Shown here: positions 1-7,514 of the stretch, piece by piece
Layout of the letters: every line of letters starts with the position of its first letter
Numbering within the stretch: the stretch's first letter is position 1
DNA from: Bacteroidales bacterium
GTDB taxonomy: Bacteria > Bacteroidota > Bacteroidia > Bacteroidales > Muribaculaceae
NCBI GenBank assembly: GCA_004555955.1
Contig: SFJG01000025.1
Span: 1 to 25,887, forward strand
Reading direction: 5' to 3'
Length of the DNA stretch: 25,887 nt
The notes under the pieces: generated by a model
What the model was told of the DNA's origin: nothing
Seen by the model: only the letters and a program-made list of their open reading frames with translations
Database searches by the model: none
Position numbers and translations under genes: made by a program

Positions 1-82
1 CCCCTCCCCATTCCGAACAGGGAAGTTAAGCCCCGCCGCGCCGATGGTACTGAGAAATCGGGAGAGTAGGTCACCGCCCCCT
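1..82 (+). rRNA. rrf: 5S ribosomal RNA, 3' part (cut by window start)
   Basis: The first ~80 bases carry the conserved 3' two-thirds of bacterial 5S rRNA: CCATTCCGAAC near 8-18, GAAGTTAAGC near 22-31, GCCGATGGTACTG near 41-53 and GGGAGAGTAGGTC near 60-72. The 5' part lies outside the window. It is followed at once by a strong hairpin and T-tract, so this is the end of an rRNA operon transcribed rightwards. The exact 3' end is estimated to within a few bases. Confidence 0.95.
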
Positions 83-85
83 TAC

Positions 86-122
86 AGAGGATGAATCACT
101 AATGGTTCATCCTCTTTTTTTT
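86..122 (+). terminator. Rho-independent terminator of the rRNA operon
   Basis: A ten-pair stem AGAGGATGAA (86-95) / TTCATCCTCT (106-115) can be extended by three more pairs (96-98 with 103-105, one a G-T wobble) to leave a CTAA tetraloop. A run of T follows up to 122. It lies directly after the 5S gene on the same strand. Confidence 0.93.
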
Positions 123-161
123 GTTGTCAAACAGGCTCTTATCGGCGAAGCGGCATTAAAA

Positions 162-193
162 TTTGCTTTTGCGAGCAATTTGCCGTACTTTTG
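162..193 (+). promoter_or_regulatory. Bacteroidetes-type promoter for the TPR/PHP/metA operon
   Basis: TTTG (162-165), a 20-nt spacer and TACTTTTG (186-193) match the Bacteroidetes housekeeping sigma consensus (TTTG/TTG, then TAnnTTTG). It lies between the rRNA terminator and the first gene of the five-gene operon. Transcription would start near 198-200, giving a leader of about 40 nt before the ATG at 239. This is a consensus match, not a mapped start. Confidence 0.75.
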
Positions 194-238
194 CATAAGA
201 TACGCTAAGGCATTTGCTTTGTATAAAAAAGGAATTGT

Positions 239-1666
239 ATGATAAGACTAAGATATTTATTAATTATTCTGATTCTTCCGTTTTCGCTGATAATGACGGG
301 GCAGAATTTGAGCCAGGCGAAGAAGTATTTCCAAGCCGGGAACTATCAAAAGGCGTTACCGCTGTTTCGCGAGAGTTTGAAGTCGTCGCCGAAGCGTGCC
401 GACTTAAATCAATGGGTCGGTATTTGTCTTTGGGAAACCGGTAAGCACAAAGAAGCGTTGCCTCATCTTGAGTTGGCTGCGAAGTCGTTGGCTCCGTCTA
501 ATGCCTATTTGGCATCGTACTATTATCGCTCTATGGACTACCGTCGTGCGTCTGATTATTGGGATTCTTACGAGTCGTTACGCGACGATGATGAAGAAAT
601 AGATGAGCGCCCTGGCGAGGTTAAGAAGGCTATGGATATGCTTGGTAACGTTGAACGAATAGCGATTATCGATAGTTTGGTGGTCGACAAGGCTGATTTC
701 TTCAAGCATTATCGATTGTCGCCTGAGGCGGGTTCTATTTCCGGTACTGAAATACTTCCTTATGCGAAACCGCAGGTGTCGACGTCGGTTTTTATGCCGG
801 AATCGAAGGAACGTATGTTGTGGGCGCAGCCGGATTCTACCGGACGTCTGTGTATTACCGAATCGTATAAATTGGTTACAGGCAAATGGGACAACTACAG
901 CGTTGTGTCGCCGGAGCAACTTAACGATGGTGGCGACGTCAATTTCCCGTTTTTGATGGCAGACGGCACAACGCTCTACTATGCTTGCCGCGGTGCCAAT
1001 TCCATCGGGGGTTATGACATCTTTATGTCGCGTCGCGATGGAACAACAGGTGAGTATTTAGCACCGCAAAACATTGGTTTTCCCTACAATTCACCCTACG
1101 ACGACTATCTTCTTGCCATCGACGAGATGACCGGTGTTGGCTGGTGGGCAACCGACAGGTTGCAGATACCCGGCAAGGTGGTTATCTACATTTTTGTGCC
1201 CAACAGCGTTCGCCGCAATTGCGACGCCGACTCGGAGGATGTGTATAGCCTGGCTGCGGTTAAATCGATAAAAGATACGTGGGAAGCGGATACGGATTAT
1301 TCTGCTTATCGTGAGCGAATTAATGCGATAACTTACGAGGATGATACCGAAGAGAATGAGTTTGTATTTCATGTTCGTAACGGTTTGACATATACGCGTT
1401 TCGATGATTTTCGCAGTGCGGAGGCGCGCGGCTTGATGGAAAAGCACGTCAAGGTTGCATCGTTTATCGACGATATCTGCAGCCAACTTGCCGACTTACG
1501 TCGGTCGTATCGCACAGCGAGCAAGGCAACCAAGCAACAATATGCCGGGAAGATAGAAACGTTAGAGCGCTCAATTTTGAAAAATGAGGACGAACTTCGC
1601 GGGATTGCTCGAGCCATACGAGCAGCCGAGTTGTCGCAGATTAAAGGTGAGGAGCGTGATGATTGA
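239..1666 (+). CDS. Secreted TPR and PD40 beta-propeller protein
   Basis: A 475-residue protein with an N-terminal hydrophobic segment (residues 5-20, a likely signal peptide), so it probably acts in the periplasm or at the outer membrane. Residues 24-112 look like tetratricopeptide repeats (AKKYFQAGNYQKALPLFRES and following helices). Residues about 180-307 resemble WD40-like PD40 propeller blades, best seen at 235-264 (NFPFLMADGTTLYYACR, then GGYDIFMS) and 278-307. Residues about 395-475 are charged and probably form a coiled coil. Bacteroidota proteins with TPR plus PD40 often end in an OmpA peptidoglycan-binding domain (PorE is one example); none is seen here. It is first in a five-gene operon and its end overlaps the next gene by 8 bp. 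The ATG at 239 follows AAGGAA. Precise function is unknown. Confidence 0.85.
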   Translation: MIRLRYLLIILILPFSLIMTGQNLSQAKKYFQAGNYQKALPLFRESLKSSPKRADLNQWVGICLWETGKHKEALPHLELAAKSLAPSNAYLASYYYRSMDYRRASDYWDSYESLRDDDEEIDERPGEVKKAMDMLGNVERIAIIDSLVVDKADFFKHYRLSPEAGSISGTEILPYAKPQVSTSVFMPESKERMLWAQPDSTGRLCITESYKLVTGKWDNYSVVSPEQLNDGGDVNFPFLMADGTTLYYACRGANSIGGYDIFMSRRDGTTGEYLAPQNIGFPYNSPYDDYLLAIDEMTGVGWWATDRLQIPGKVVIYIFVPNSVRRNCDADSEDVYSLAAVKSIKDTWEADTDYSAYRERINAITYEDDTEENEFVFHVRNGLTYTRFDDFRSAEARGLMEKHVKVASFIDDICSQLADLRRSYRTASKATKQQYAGKIETLERSILKNEDELRGIARAIRAAELSQIKGEERDD

Positions 1667-2465
1667 TTTTGAAAGAATAGCGCGGGAGTCGCAGTTGTAT
1701 AATTTTCATTCGCATACGCCGTACTGTGATGGTCATGCGCCGATGCGCGATTTCGTGGAAGAGGCGATTCGTATGGGGTTTACCGACTGGGGTTTTACGC
1801 CACATTCGCCTGTGCCTATAGCCTCGCCATGCAACATAAAGCTCGCTGACGTTGAACGATATTTGTCTGATTTTGAAAAACTTCGCCGCGAGTTTGACGG
1901 GCGGATACGATTGTATAAGTCGTTCGAAATCGACTATCTCAACGACGAATGGAATGCTCGAAATCCGCTCTACGACGATTTCGACTTGGATTATAAGATA
2001 AGTTCCGTGCATTTTGTGCCGTGTGGCGATGAGTTTGTCGATACAGACGGCCGCTTTGAGTCGTTTCGTGCGAAGATGTCGAAATATTTCGATAACGACA
2101 TCGAATCGGTTGTACGGTTGTTCTACCGCCAAACACTGAAGATGATAGAATGCGGCGGTTTCGACATTATAGGCCATTTCGATAAGATTGGTCAGAATGC
2201 GGGCTATTTCCGTCAGGGCATCGAGAACGAGCTGTGGTATAAAGCATTGATACTCGAAGTAGTAGATGCCATTTGTGATAGCCATCTGATTGTTGAAATC
2301 AATACAAAGTCGCTTGCCGAGCATGGGCGTTTGTTCCCTAATGAGCGCTATTTCGGGCTGTTGAAGCAGCGCGGAGTGCAGGTGATATTTAATTCAGACT
2401 CGCACTATCCGGAGCGCATAAATGCCGGACGGATGGAGGCGATAAACATATATAAAAACATATAG
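1659..2465 (+). CDS. PHP-domain phosphatase, histidinol-phosphatase (HisK) like
   Basis: A 268-residue PHP-superfamily hydrolase. The N-terminal metal motif NFHSHTPYCDGH has H17, H19 and D24. A second metal-ligand region contains EIDY and SSVHFV, and the C-terminal motif is NSDSHYPERI. The length suits the HisK-type histidinol phosphatases (histidinol phosphate to histidinol), but PHP proteins of this size also include other phosphoesterases, and no his gene is adjacent, so the substrate is uncertain. I place the start at 1659 because the conserved sequence begins just after it and GGTGAGGAG lies a few bases upstream; an in-frame start at 1584 would add 25 residues unlike the family. The chosen start overlaps the previous gene by 8 bp. 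Confidence 0.85.
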   Translation: MIDFERIARESQLYNFHSHTPYCDGHAPMRDFVEEAIRMGFTDWGFTPHSPVPIASPCNIKLADVERYLSDFEKLRREFDGRIRLYKSFEIDYLNDEWNARNPLYDDFDLDYKISSVHFVPCGDEFVDTDGRFESFRAKMSKYFDNDIESVVRLFYRQTLKMIECGGFDIIGHFDKIGQNAGYFRQGIENELWYKALILEVVDAICDSHLIVEINTKSLAEHGRLFPNERYFGLLKQRGVQVIFNSDSHYPERINAGRMEAINIYKNI

Positions 2466-2467
2466 AT

Positions 2468-3385
2468 ATGCCGGTAAGAGTGCCAAATACGCTTCCTGCG
2501 GTCGAAGAACTTAGGGAAGAAAATATATTTGTAATTGACGAGAATCGAGCGTCGACGCAGGACATTCGTCCGCTTCGCATTGCCGTGCTAAATTTGATGC
2601 CGATGAAGTTGATGACGGAGACCGACCTGTTGCGGCTGCTCAGCAACTCACCGTTGCAGATTGAGCTTGACTTGGTGTTGCCCGATGACCATCATTGGAC
2701 GAACACGCCGCGGGAGCACATCGAGGAGTTCTACAAGACGTTCGACGAAATCAAGCAGAATAACTACGACGGATTCATCGTAACCGGTGCGCCGGTTGAG
2801 ATGGTCAATTTCGAGGATGTCGACTATTGGGAGCAACTTGAGGAAGTTTTCGAATGGTCGAAACGCCACGTAACGTCGACTATCTATATTTGTTGGGCGG
2901 CGCTTGCCGGATTGTATCACAACTACGGCATCAAGAAGTATCCGTTGCCACGCAAGTTGTCGGGCGTTTTCCCGCATTACGTTGTGCAAAAGAACAATCC
3001 GCTGTTGCGGGGCTTCGACGACGAATTCTACGTTCCGCACAGCCGTCATAGCGAGGCGCGCCGCGCCGACATTATTGCCGAACCGCGGCTGAGTATAATA
3101 GCGGAAAGTCCGGTGAGCGGACCATACATAATGATGGCGCGCAACGGGCGTGAAATCTACATCACGGGGCATTCCGAGTATTCGCCGACGACGCTCGACT
3201 TTGAATATCATCGCGACCTCGAAAAGGGACTTAATCCGTCTATTCCGAAGAACTACTATCAAGACGACGACCCGACCAAGCCGCCTATGGTTAGGTGGCG
3301 AGGCCATGCAAACTTGTTGTTTTCCAACTGGTTGAACTATTTCGTCTATCAAGAAACGCCATATAATTTATCGGACATTCGATGA
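2468..3385 (+). CDS. metA: Homoserine O-acyltransferase MetA (predicted acetyl-CoA type)
   Basis: A 305-residue MetA-family enzyme of methionine synthesis that acylates the homoserine hydroxyl using a cysteine nucleophile. Residue numbering matches E. coli MetA: K47, C142 in YICWAALAG, and H235 and E237 in ITGHSEYS are all present. Residue 111, which in characterised enzymes separates acetyl-CoA users (Glu) from succinyl-CoA users (Gly), is Glu (TGAPVEMVNF). I therefore predict homoserine O-acetyltransferase (EC 2.3.1.31) although the family is usually labelled succinyltransferase. A Gln near the nucleophile (CWxxQ) is Leu146 here. It starts 2 bp after the PHP gene and overlaps the U32 gene by 4 bp (ATGA). 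No riboswitch is seen; it appears to be expressed from the operon promoter. Confidence 0.95.
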   Translation: MPVRVPNTLPAVEELREENIFVIDENRASTQDIRPLRIAVLNLMPMKLMTETDLLRLLSNSPLQIELDLVLPDDHHWTNTPREHIEEFYKTFDEIKQNNYDGFIVTGAPVEMVNFEDVDYWEQLEEVFEWSKRHVTSTIYICWAALAGLYHNYGIKKYPLPRKLSGVFPHYVVQKNNPLLRGFDDEFYVPHSRHSEARRADIIAEPRLSIIAESPVSGPYIMMARNGREIYITGHSEYSPTTLDFEYHRDLEKGLNPSIPKNYYQDDDPTKPPMVRWRGHANLLFSNWLNYFVYQETPYNLSDIR

Positions 3386-5211
3386 CAACAACACCCCAAT
3401 CGGTCGAACTCCTTGCGCCGGCGCGCGATTTGGAAACGGCAATGGCAGCCATCGCACATGGTGCCGATGCTGTCTATATGGGAGCTATGCGTTTCGGAGC
3501 ACGACGGTCTGCAGGTAATTCGGTTGACGACATACGCCGTGCAGTTGAATATGCCCATAAGTATAGCGCAAAGGTATATGCGACGGTCAATACGATAGTC
3601 TACGATGACGAGTTAGACGACGTCGGGAAGTTGATTGGCGAGCTATATCATGCGGGAGTTGATGCTCTGATTGTGCAAGATATGGGCATCCTTCGGATGG
3701 ATATTCCACCAATCCAACTGCATGCGAGCACTCAGTGCGACATTCGCACTGTCGACAAGGCAAAATTCTTGGAGAATGCGGGCTTTTCGCAGTTGGTGCT
3801 TGCACGCGAGTTGACTGTTGAAGAGATTCGCACGATACGCGCAGCTGTCGACGTTCCGTTGGAATATTTCGTCCACGGTGCGTTGTGCGTAAGTTATAGT
3901 GGCCGCTGCCATGCCAGTTGCGCTCTTACGGGACGTAGTGCCAACCGCGGCGAATGTGCGCAGATTTGCCGATTGCCGTACGATTTGAGCGACGAGCGCG
4001 GCGTGGTGGAGCGTGGCAAGCATTTGTTGTCGCTCAAAGACAATAATCAGAGCGACCGCCTTGAGGCATTGCTCGATGCCGGCGTGACGTCGTTTAAAAT
4101 TGAAGGACGTTTGAAAGACGTTGCCTACGTCAAGAACGTAACAGCCTACTACAGCGAGCGTCTCAACGACATTTGCCGCCGCAATCCGCAGCGCTATTGC
4201 CGCAGTTCGTCGGGGCGCTGCAGATATACGTTTGAGCCCGACCCGGCGAAGAGTTTTAACCGCGGTTTTACGCATTATTTCAGTGTGGGACGTACGCCCG
4301 AGGGTGAATTGGCGGCTCCGATTTCACCAAAGTCGATAGGCGAACGAGTAGGTACGGTAGTCGCAAGTAAGGGACGAACGGTTGCGGTGCGGAGTGATAA
4401 ATCGTTTGCCAATGGCGACGGCTTCGTCTATTTCGATGCACAGGAGCTGAAAGGTTTTCGAGCAAATCGCATTGACGGAAACCGCATCGAAACGCTCAAC
4501 AAACTCACGATAGCGACCGGCACTCCGTTGTATCGCAATTACGACAAGGCGTTTGCCGACGCATTGCTGCACGATTCTTCCGAGCGCCTGATTGACGTTA
4601 ACATTACGCTGACGGCTACGCCCTGCGGTGTGCGCATCGACATGGAAGACGAGCGCGGCGGTGTTTCGATTCTTCAAGAAACGCCGTTGGAGCCTTCGAA
4701 GGTCGACCAGTCGGAACGTCAGCGCAGTGTGTTTGCCAAACTTGGCGGAACGCCCTACAGGCTTGCGCGGTTCGACAATGCGACGACCGGCGGAATCTTT
4801 TTGCCGGCGTCATTGCTCAATCAGATGCGGCGAAGTGTCGTAGAGGCATTCGACCGCCAAAAGCGCATCACTTATTCCTACGATTATCGCCGTCAGGAGG
4901 ACCGAAAGGCTGCATACCCGTCGACGTGCCTGACTTTTGCCGACAACGTGTCGAACCGACTTTCGCAAGCATTTTATCGCGACCATGGCGTGACCACGAT
5001 AGAGCCCTCAATGGAAACCTCTATGCCGCAAAAAGGTGCAGTAGTGATGACTACGCGTTACTGCATTCGCCGACAACTCGGAGCTTGCTTGAAGACGCCC
5101 GGGCGCAAACGCTTGGGACAACACCTGACACTCACGTCCGGCAACGTACGACTCGCCGTGGAGTTCGACTGCTGTCGATGCGAAATGATATTGCGAACGA
5201 TTAAATCATAA
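3382..5211 (+). CDS. U32 family protein, RlhA-like 23S rRNA C2501 hydroxylation enzyme
   Basis: A 609-residue protein of the peptidase U32 family. The N-terminal half has LLAPARDLETAMAAIAHGAD, typical of the TIM-barrel part, and the U32 signature around 161-176 (EYFVHGALCVSYSGRC). Cysteines at 169, 176, 180, 192 and 196 include probable Fe-S ligands. The C-terminus carries FDCCRCEM (595-602), as in the long RlhA/YdcP subgroup, which in E. coli hydroxylates C2501 of 23S rRNA using prephenate. The length is close to RlhA (about 650) and well above TrhP/YegQ (about 450), so an rRNA role is more likely than tRNA U34 hydroxylation or proteolysis. It overlaps metA by 4 bp and is followed 5 bp later by the YraN gene. 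Confidence 0.85.
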   Translation: MTTTPQSVELLAPARDLETAMAAIAHGADAVYMGAMRFGARRSAGNSVDDIRRAVEYAHKYSAKVYATVNTIVYDDELDDVGKLIGELYHAGVDALIVQDMGILRMDIPPIQLHASTQCDIRTVDKAKFLENAGFSQLVLARELTVEEIRTIRAAVDVPLEYFVHGALCVSYSGRCHASCALTGRSANRGECAQICRLPYDLSDERGVVERGKHLLSLKDNNQSDRLEALLDAGVTSFKIEGRLKDVAYVKNVTAYYSERLNDICRRNPQRYCRSSSGRCRYTFEPDPAKSFNRGFTHYFSVGRTPEGELAAPISPKSIGERVGTVVASKGRTVAVRSDKSFANGDGFVYFDAQELKGFRANRIDGNRIETLNKLTIATGTPLYRNYDKAFADALLHDSSERLIDVNITLTATPCGVRIDMEDERGGVSILQETPLEPSKVDQSERQRSVFAKLGGTPYRLARFDNATTGGIFLPASLLNQMRRSVVEAFDRQKRITYSYDYRRQEDRKAAYPSTCLTFADNVSNRLSQAFYRDHGVTTIEPSMETSMPQKGAVVMTTRYCIRRQLGACLKTPGRKRLGQHLTLTSGNVRLAVEFDCCRCEMILRTIKS

Positions 5212-5216
5212 CAATA

Positions 5217-5588
5217 ATGGCACTACATAACGATTTCGGGAAAAAAGGCGAGGCGGCTGCGCGCGACGCGCTGCTGCGCAAAGGCTATTTGATACGCGAA
5301 ACAAATTGGCGGTGTAATAAGTTTGAAATCGACATCGTTGCCGAGAAAGACAATCGGCTGATAATCGTTGAAGTAAAGACACGTTCGCATGAAATCTACG
5401 ACCTGTCGAAAGTGATAAATGCCAAGAAATGCGCCAACCTCATAAGTGCCGGAAAGGCTTATCAAAAGATGTACAATCTGCCGTTGGAATTGCAGTTCGA
5501 CATCATTCTGCAAGTGGGCGAAGACGAAGACCATTTCACGACGGAGCATCTTGAAGACGCCATCCATCCGCGACTCCGCACCTATTAG
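5217..5588 (+). CDS. yraN: YraN / UPF0102 family endonuclease-like protein
   Basis: A 123-residue protein with the YraN (UPF0102) fold of the PD-(D/E)XK nuclease superfamily. It shows the early glycine-rich start (FGKKGEAAARDAL), NWRCNKFEIDIVAE with an acidic metal ligand, and IIVEVKTRS, the E-x-K core. The biochemical role of the family is not settled; in many bacteria it sits beside ribonuclease HII. It is the last gene of the operon begun at 239. Its TAG stop overlaps the TAA stop of the convergent YihY gene, leaving no space for a terminator. Confidence 0.9.
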   Translation: MALHNDFGKKGEAAARDALLRKGYLIRETNWRCNKFEIDIVAEKDNRLIIVEVKTRSHEIYDLSKVINAKKCANLISAGKAYQKMYNLPLELQFDIILQVGEDEDHFTTEHLEDAIHPRLRTY

Positions 5589-6958
5589 CCTGCATTATTC
5601 ATACCATTCCTACTGCAAGGGCTATTCCCGGCAAGGTTGTAGAGTTCGATAAGAGTAGTGTTGTCGCAGTCGGTACCGGTTATGCTGCTATCGAGGTGTT
5701 TAATGATAGCATCGTCGGCGAGTTCGTTGATAAAGTCAGATTCACCAAGGTCACTGAATCGGTTGAGAAAGTCGCTGATAGTCATCTCGCGGTAGCTTCG
5801 TGCAGGCTGGTAGGCAGTCGACTCATCGCCGGTGACGACAGCCGACACCATTCCGGCTTCTTCAAGCTTTTCAAGCACGTTGTTAAGCAAATGCAACGGC
5901 AGGTTATAGGAAGTCATCATATCGTGCTTTGTCAGCGGAGCCTGTCCGGCTTCGAAACGCCCGACGATGATGGCAAAGGTGTAGACAGCCAGTTTGTTGT
6001 AGTAGCGTTGTGAGATGGCGTCGAGTTTGTTGATGTAGCTGAAACGGAAAATGTTTTGCGCAGAGTAGGTAAGCACCACGCCGGCAATGATAATCACCCA
6101 AGTCATGTACATCCAAATCATAAACAACGGTAGGAAAGAAAAACTACCGTAGATTGCATTGTATTTCGTAACATACATCTGACTTCCGACGAAAACCGTT
6201 TGAAGAATTCTGAACAAAGTGCCGCAGATAAAGCCGGAAATCAGCGCATAGCGAAACTTTACTTTCGTGTATGGGATGAGCGCGTACATAGCGGCAAAGA
6301 CCATACAAGTCAGGAAAAACGGAGCCCAATCGAGAATGGTGCGAACCACCGGCGAAAGATATTCAAAGTCTTTGGCGAGCGCCGACTGAACGAAGTTTGA
6401 CATCATGAGCGAGATGCCGGCAGAACATATCATCAGGATTGGCAACACGATTATTATGGTCGTGTAGTCGGTTAGGATGCGATACCATCCGCGACCCTTT
6501 TTGACGCCCCAAACGTGGTTGAATGTCAACTCGATGTTGCGAAGAAGGCTTATCAACGTCCAAAGCAAAAAGAGAATTCCGAAGCCGATAAAAATGCCTC
6601 CGGTGGATGATTCGAGGTATTTGTCGACGAATCCCAGCACGGTTTGCAATGCCGAGGTTTGCTGGGGAAATATGCTGAAGATTTCTTCGCGTATAAGGTT
6701 TTGGAAGCCGAATCCGCGAGCAATGGCGAGAATCAGTGCTAAAACGGGAACGACGGCAAGTAGAGTGTAGTAGGTCAGCGCACTCGCTCGCGATTGGATG
6801 TTTTTGTCTAAATACGACCTGACGGAGAGGTTGGCAGTTTTGATGAGACCAACATACCAGATGTTGCGTCGGTCGTTCCATACGCCGTCGATGCAGTAGT
6901 CTATCCACTTGCGAATGCGGCGGCGCAACGTGTCGAGACTCGGTTTTAGCGGTTTCAT
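5585..6958 (-). CDS. YihY/BrkB family inner-membrane protein with C-terminal extension
   Basis: A 457-residue membrane protein. The BrkB/YihY domain spans about residues 40-320, with roughly six hydrophobic segments and the family-typical SRASALTYYTLLAVVPVLAL near the first one. The protein was once called RNase BN, but that activity belongs to another protein; its cellular role is unclear. It is about 150 residues longer than E. coli YihY: after the last membrane segment comes a soluble part with PLTKHDMMTSYNLP and LEKLEEAGMVSAV, which look like a winged-helix fold and which I recall as common in Bacteroidota homologues. It begins about 27 bp after the 3' end of rnpB, on the same strand, with no visible promoter between. 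Its stop overlaps that of yraN. Confidence 0.9.
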   Translation of the reverse strand: MKPLKPSLDTLRRRIRKWIDYCIDGVWNDRRNIWYVGLIKTANLSVRSYLDKNIQSRASALTYYTLLAVVPVLALILAIARGFGFQNLIREEIFSIFPQQTSALQTVLGFVDKYLESSTGGIFIGFGILFLLWTLISLLRNIELTFNHVWGVKKGRGWYRILTDYTTIIIVLPILMICSAGISLMMSNFVQSALAKDFEYLSPVVRTILDWAPFFLTCMVFAAMYALIPYTKVKFRYALISGFICGTLFRILQTVFVGSQMYVTKYNAIYGSFSFLPLFMIWMYMTWVIIIAGVVLTYSAQNIFRFSYINKLDAISQRYYNKLAVYTFAIIVGRFEAGQAPLTKHDMMTSYNLPLHLLNNVLEKLEEAGMVSAVVTGDESTAYQPARSYREMTISDFLNRFSDLGESDFINELADDAIIKHLDSSITGTDCDNTTLIELYNLAGNSPCSRNGMNNAG

Positions 6959-6983
6959 ATAGAGTGTGTATTATGTTATTCAA

Positions 6984-7344
6984 AAAAAGCAGTGCGACTA
7001 TAAGCCGGGTTATGTCGCAACACGAAGTTGCGTCCTGTCATTTATCTAATCCCTGTGTTACCACAAGGCTTGAGCAGTCTACCCCCCGACAATGGACGAG
7101 CAGCCCTTAAATGCCGGTATACTTGACCTTGCAACCCATAAGACGTGCGGCAGGCTATGTTGCCATAGCCCCCGGTGGGCTCTTACCCCACCTTTTCACC
7201 CTTACCACCAAACGGTGGCGGTTGTTTTCTGTCACGCTACTCCACCCTCGCGAATGGCTTCCCGTTAGGAAATATGGCGCTCTGCGTTGCCCGGACTTTC
7301 CTCTTGCCGATGCCGACAAGCGACAGGCCACCGCACTGCTTACT
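6984..7344 (-). ncRNA. rnpB: RNase P RNA (bacterial type A)
   Basis: Read on the minus strand this region carries the RNase P RNA hallmarks: GAGGAAAGTCCGGGC (near 7303-7289) in the 5' conserved part, and ACCCGGCTTATAG (near 7011-6999) at the 3' end. The P1 helix closes the molecule, AAGCAGTGCG (7341-7332) pairing with CGCACTGCTT (6997-6988), and a T-run follows to about 6982. The RNA is about 355-360 nt and is the catalytic part of the tRNA 5'-processing enzyme. The ends are inferred from P1 and the T-run. Open reading frames inside this stretch are not genes. Confidence 0.97.
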
Positions 7345-7345
7345 G

Positions 7346-7373
7346 CAAAGGTATAAAAAAATCGACAAACCAA
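7346..7373 (-). promoter_or_regulatory. rnpB promoter
   Basis: On the minus strand TACCTTTG (7353-7346) matches the Bacteroidetes -7 element TAnnTTTG exactly and lies about 5 nt before the P1 helix, as expected for a start near 7341. An upstream TTG (7373-7371) is only 17 nt away, shorter than the usual 19-21, so the -33 part is less certain. Confidence 0.7.
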
Positions 7374-7423
7374 GCACCGTGTTGCCGGTTTTTTGTAAAG
7401 TGCATCATACAAAAATGTATAAT

Positions 7424-7469
7424 ACAAAAAAGACGACGAGCTCCGGCGGTAGTGTCGAAGCTCGTTGTC
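7424..7469 (-). terminator. Terminator after the Bax inhibitor-1 family gene
   Basis: On the minus strand GACAACGAGCT (7469-7459) pairs with AGCTCGTCGTC (7442-7432) with one mismatch, followed by a T-run (7431-7426). It is 45 bp downstream of the stop at 7515 and separates this unit from rnpB. Confidence 0.85.
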
Positions 7470-7514
7470 GTTTGTTGTTCAATCGTTCGATTGTTGCCTG
7501 TGAGAAACGTTCGA

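Noticed and set aside
214..444. Short plus-strand frame overlapping the start of the TPR/PD40 gene
   Set aside because: The overlapping frame at 239 has a signal peptide, TPR and PD40 features; the short one has none.
1584..1658. Upstream in-frame start of the PHP gene
   Set aside because: The 25 added residues overlap the previous gene, do not resemble the family, and a better start with an upstream purine-rich stretch is at 1659.
7139..7300. Possible repeat or CRISPR-like hairpins
   Set aside because: The short inverted repeats are stems of RNase P RNA; no regularly spaced repeats were seen anywhere in the window.
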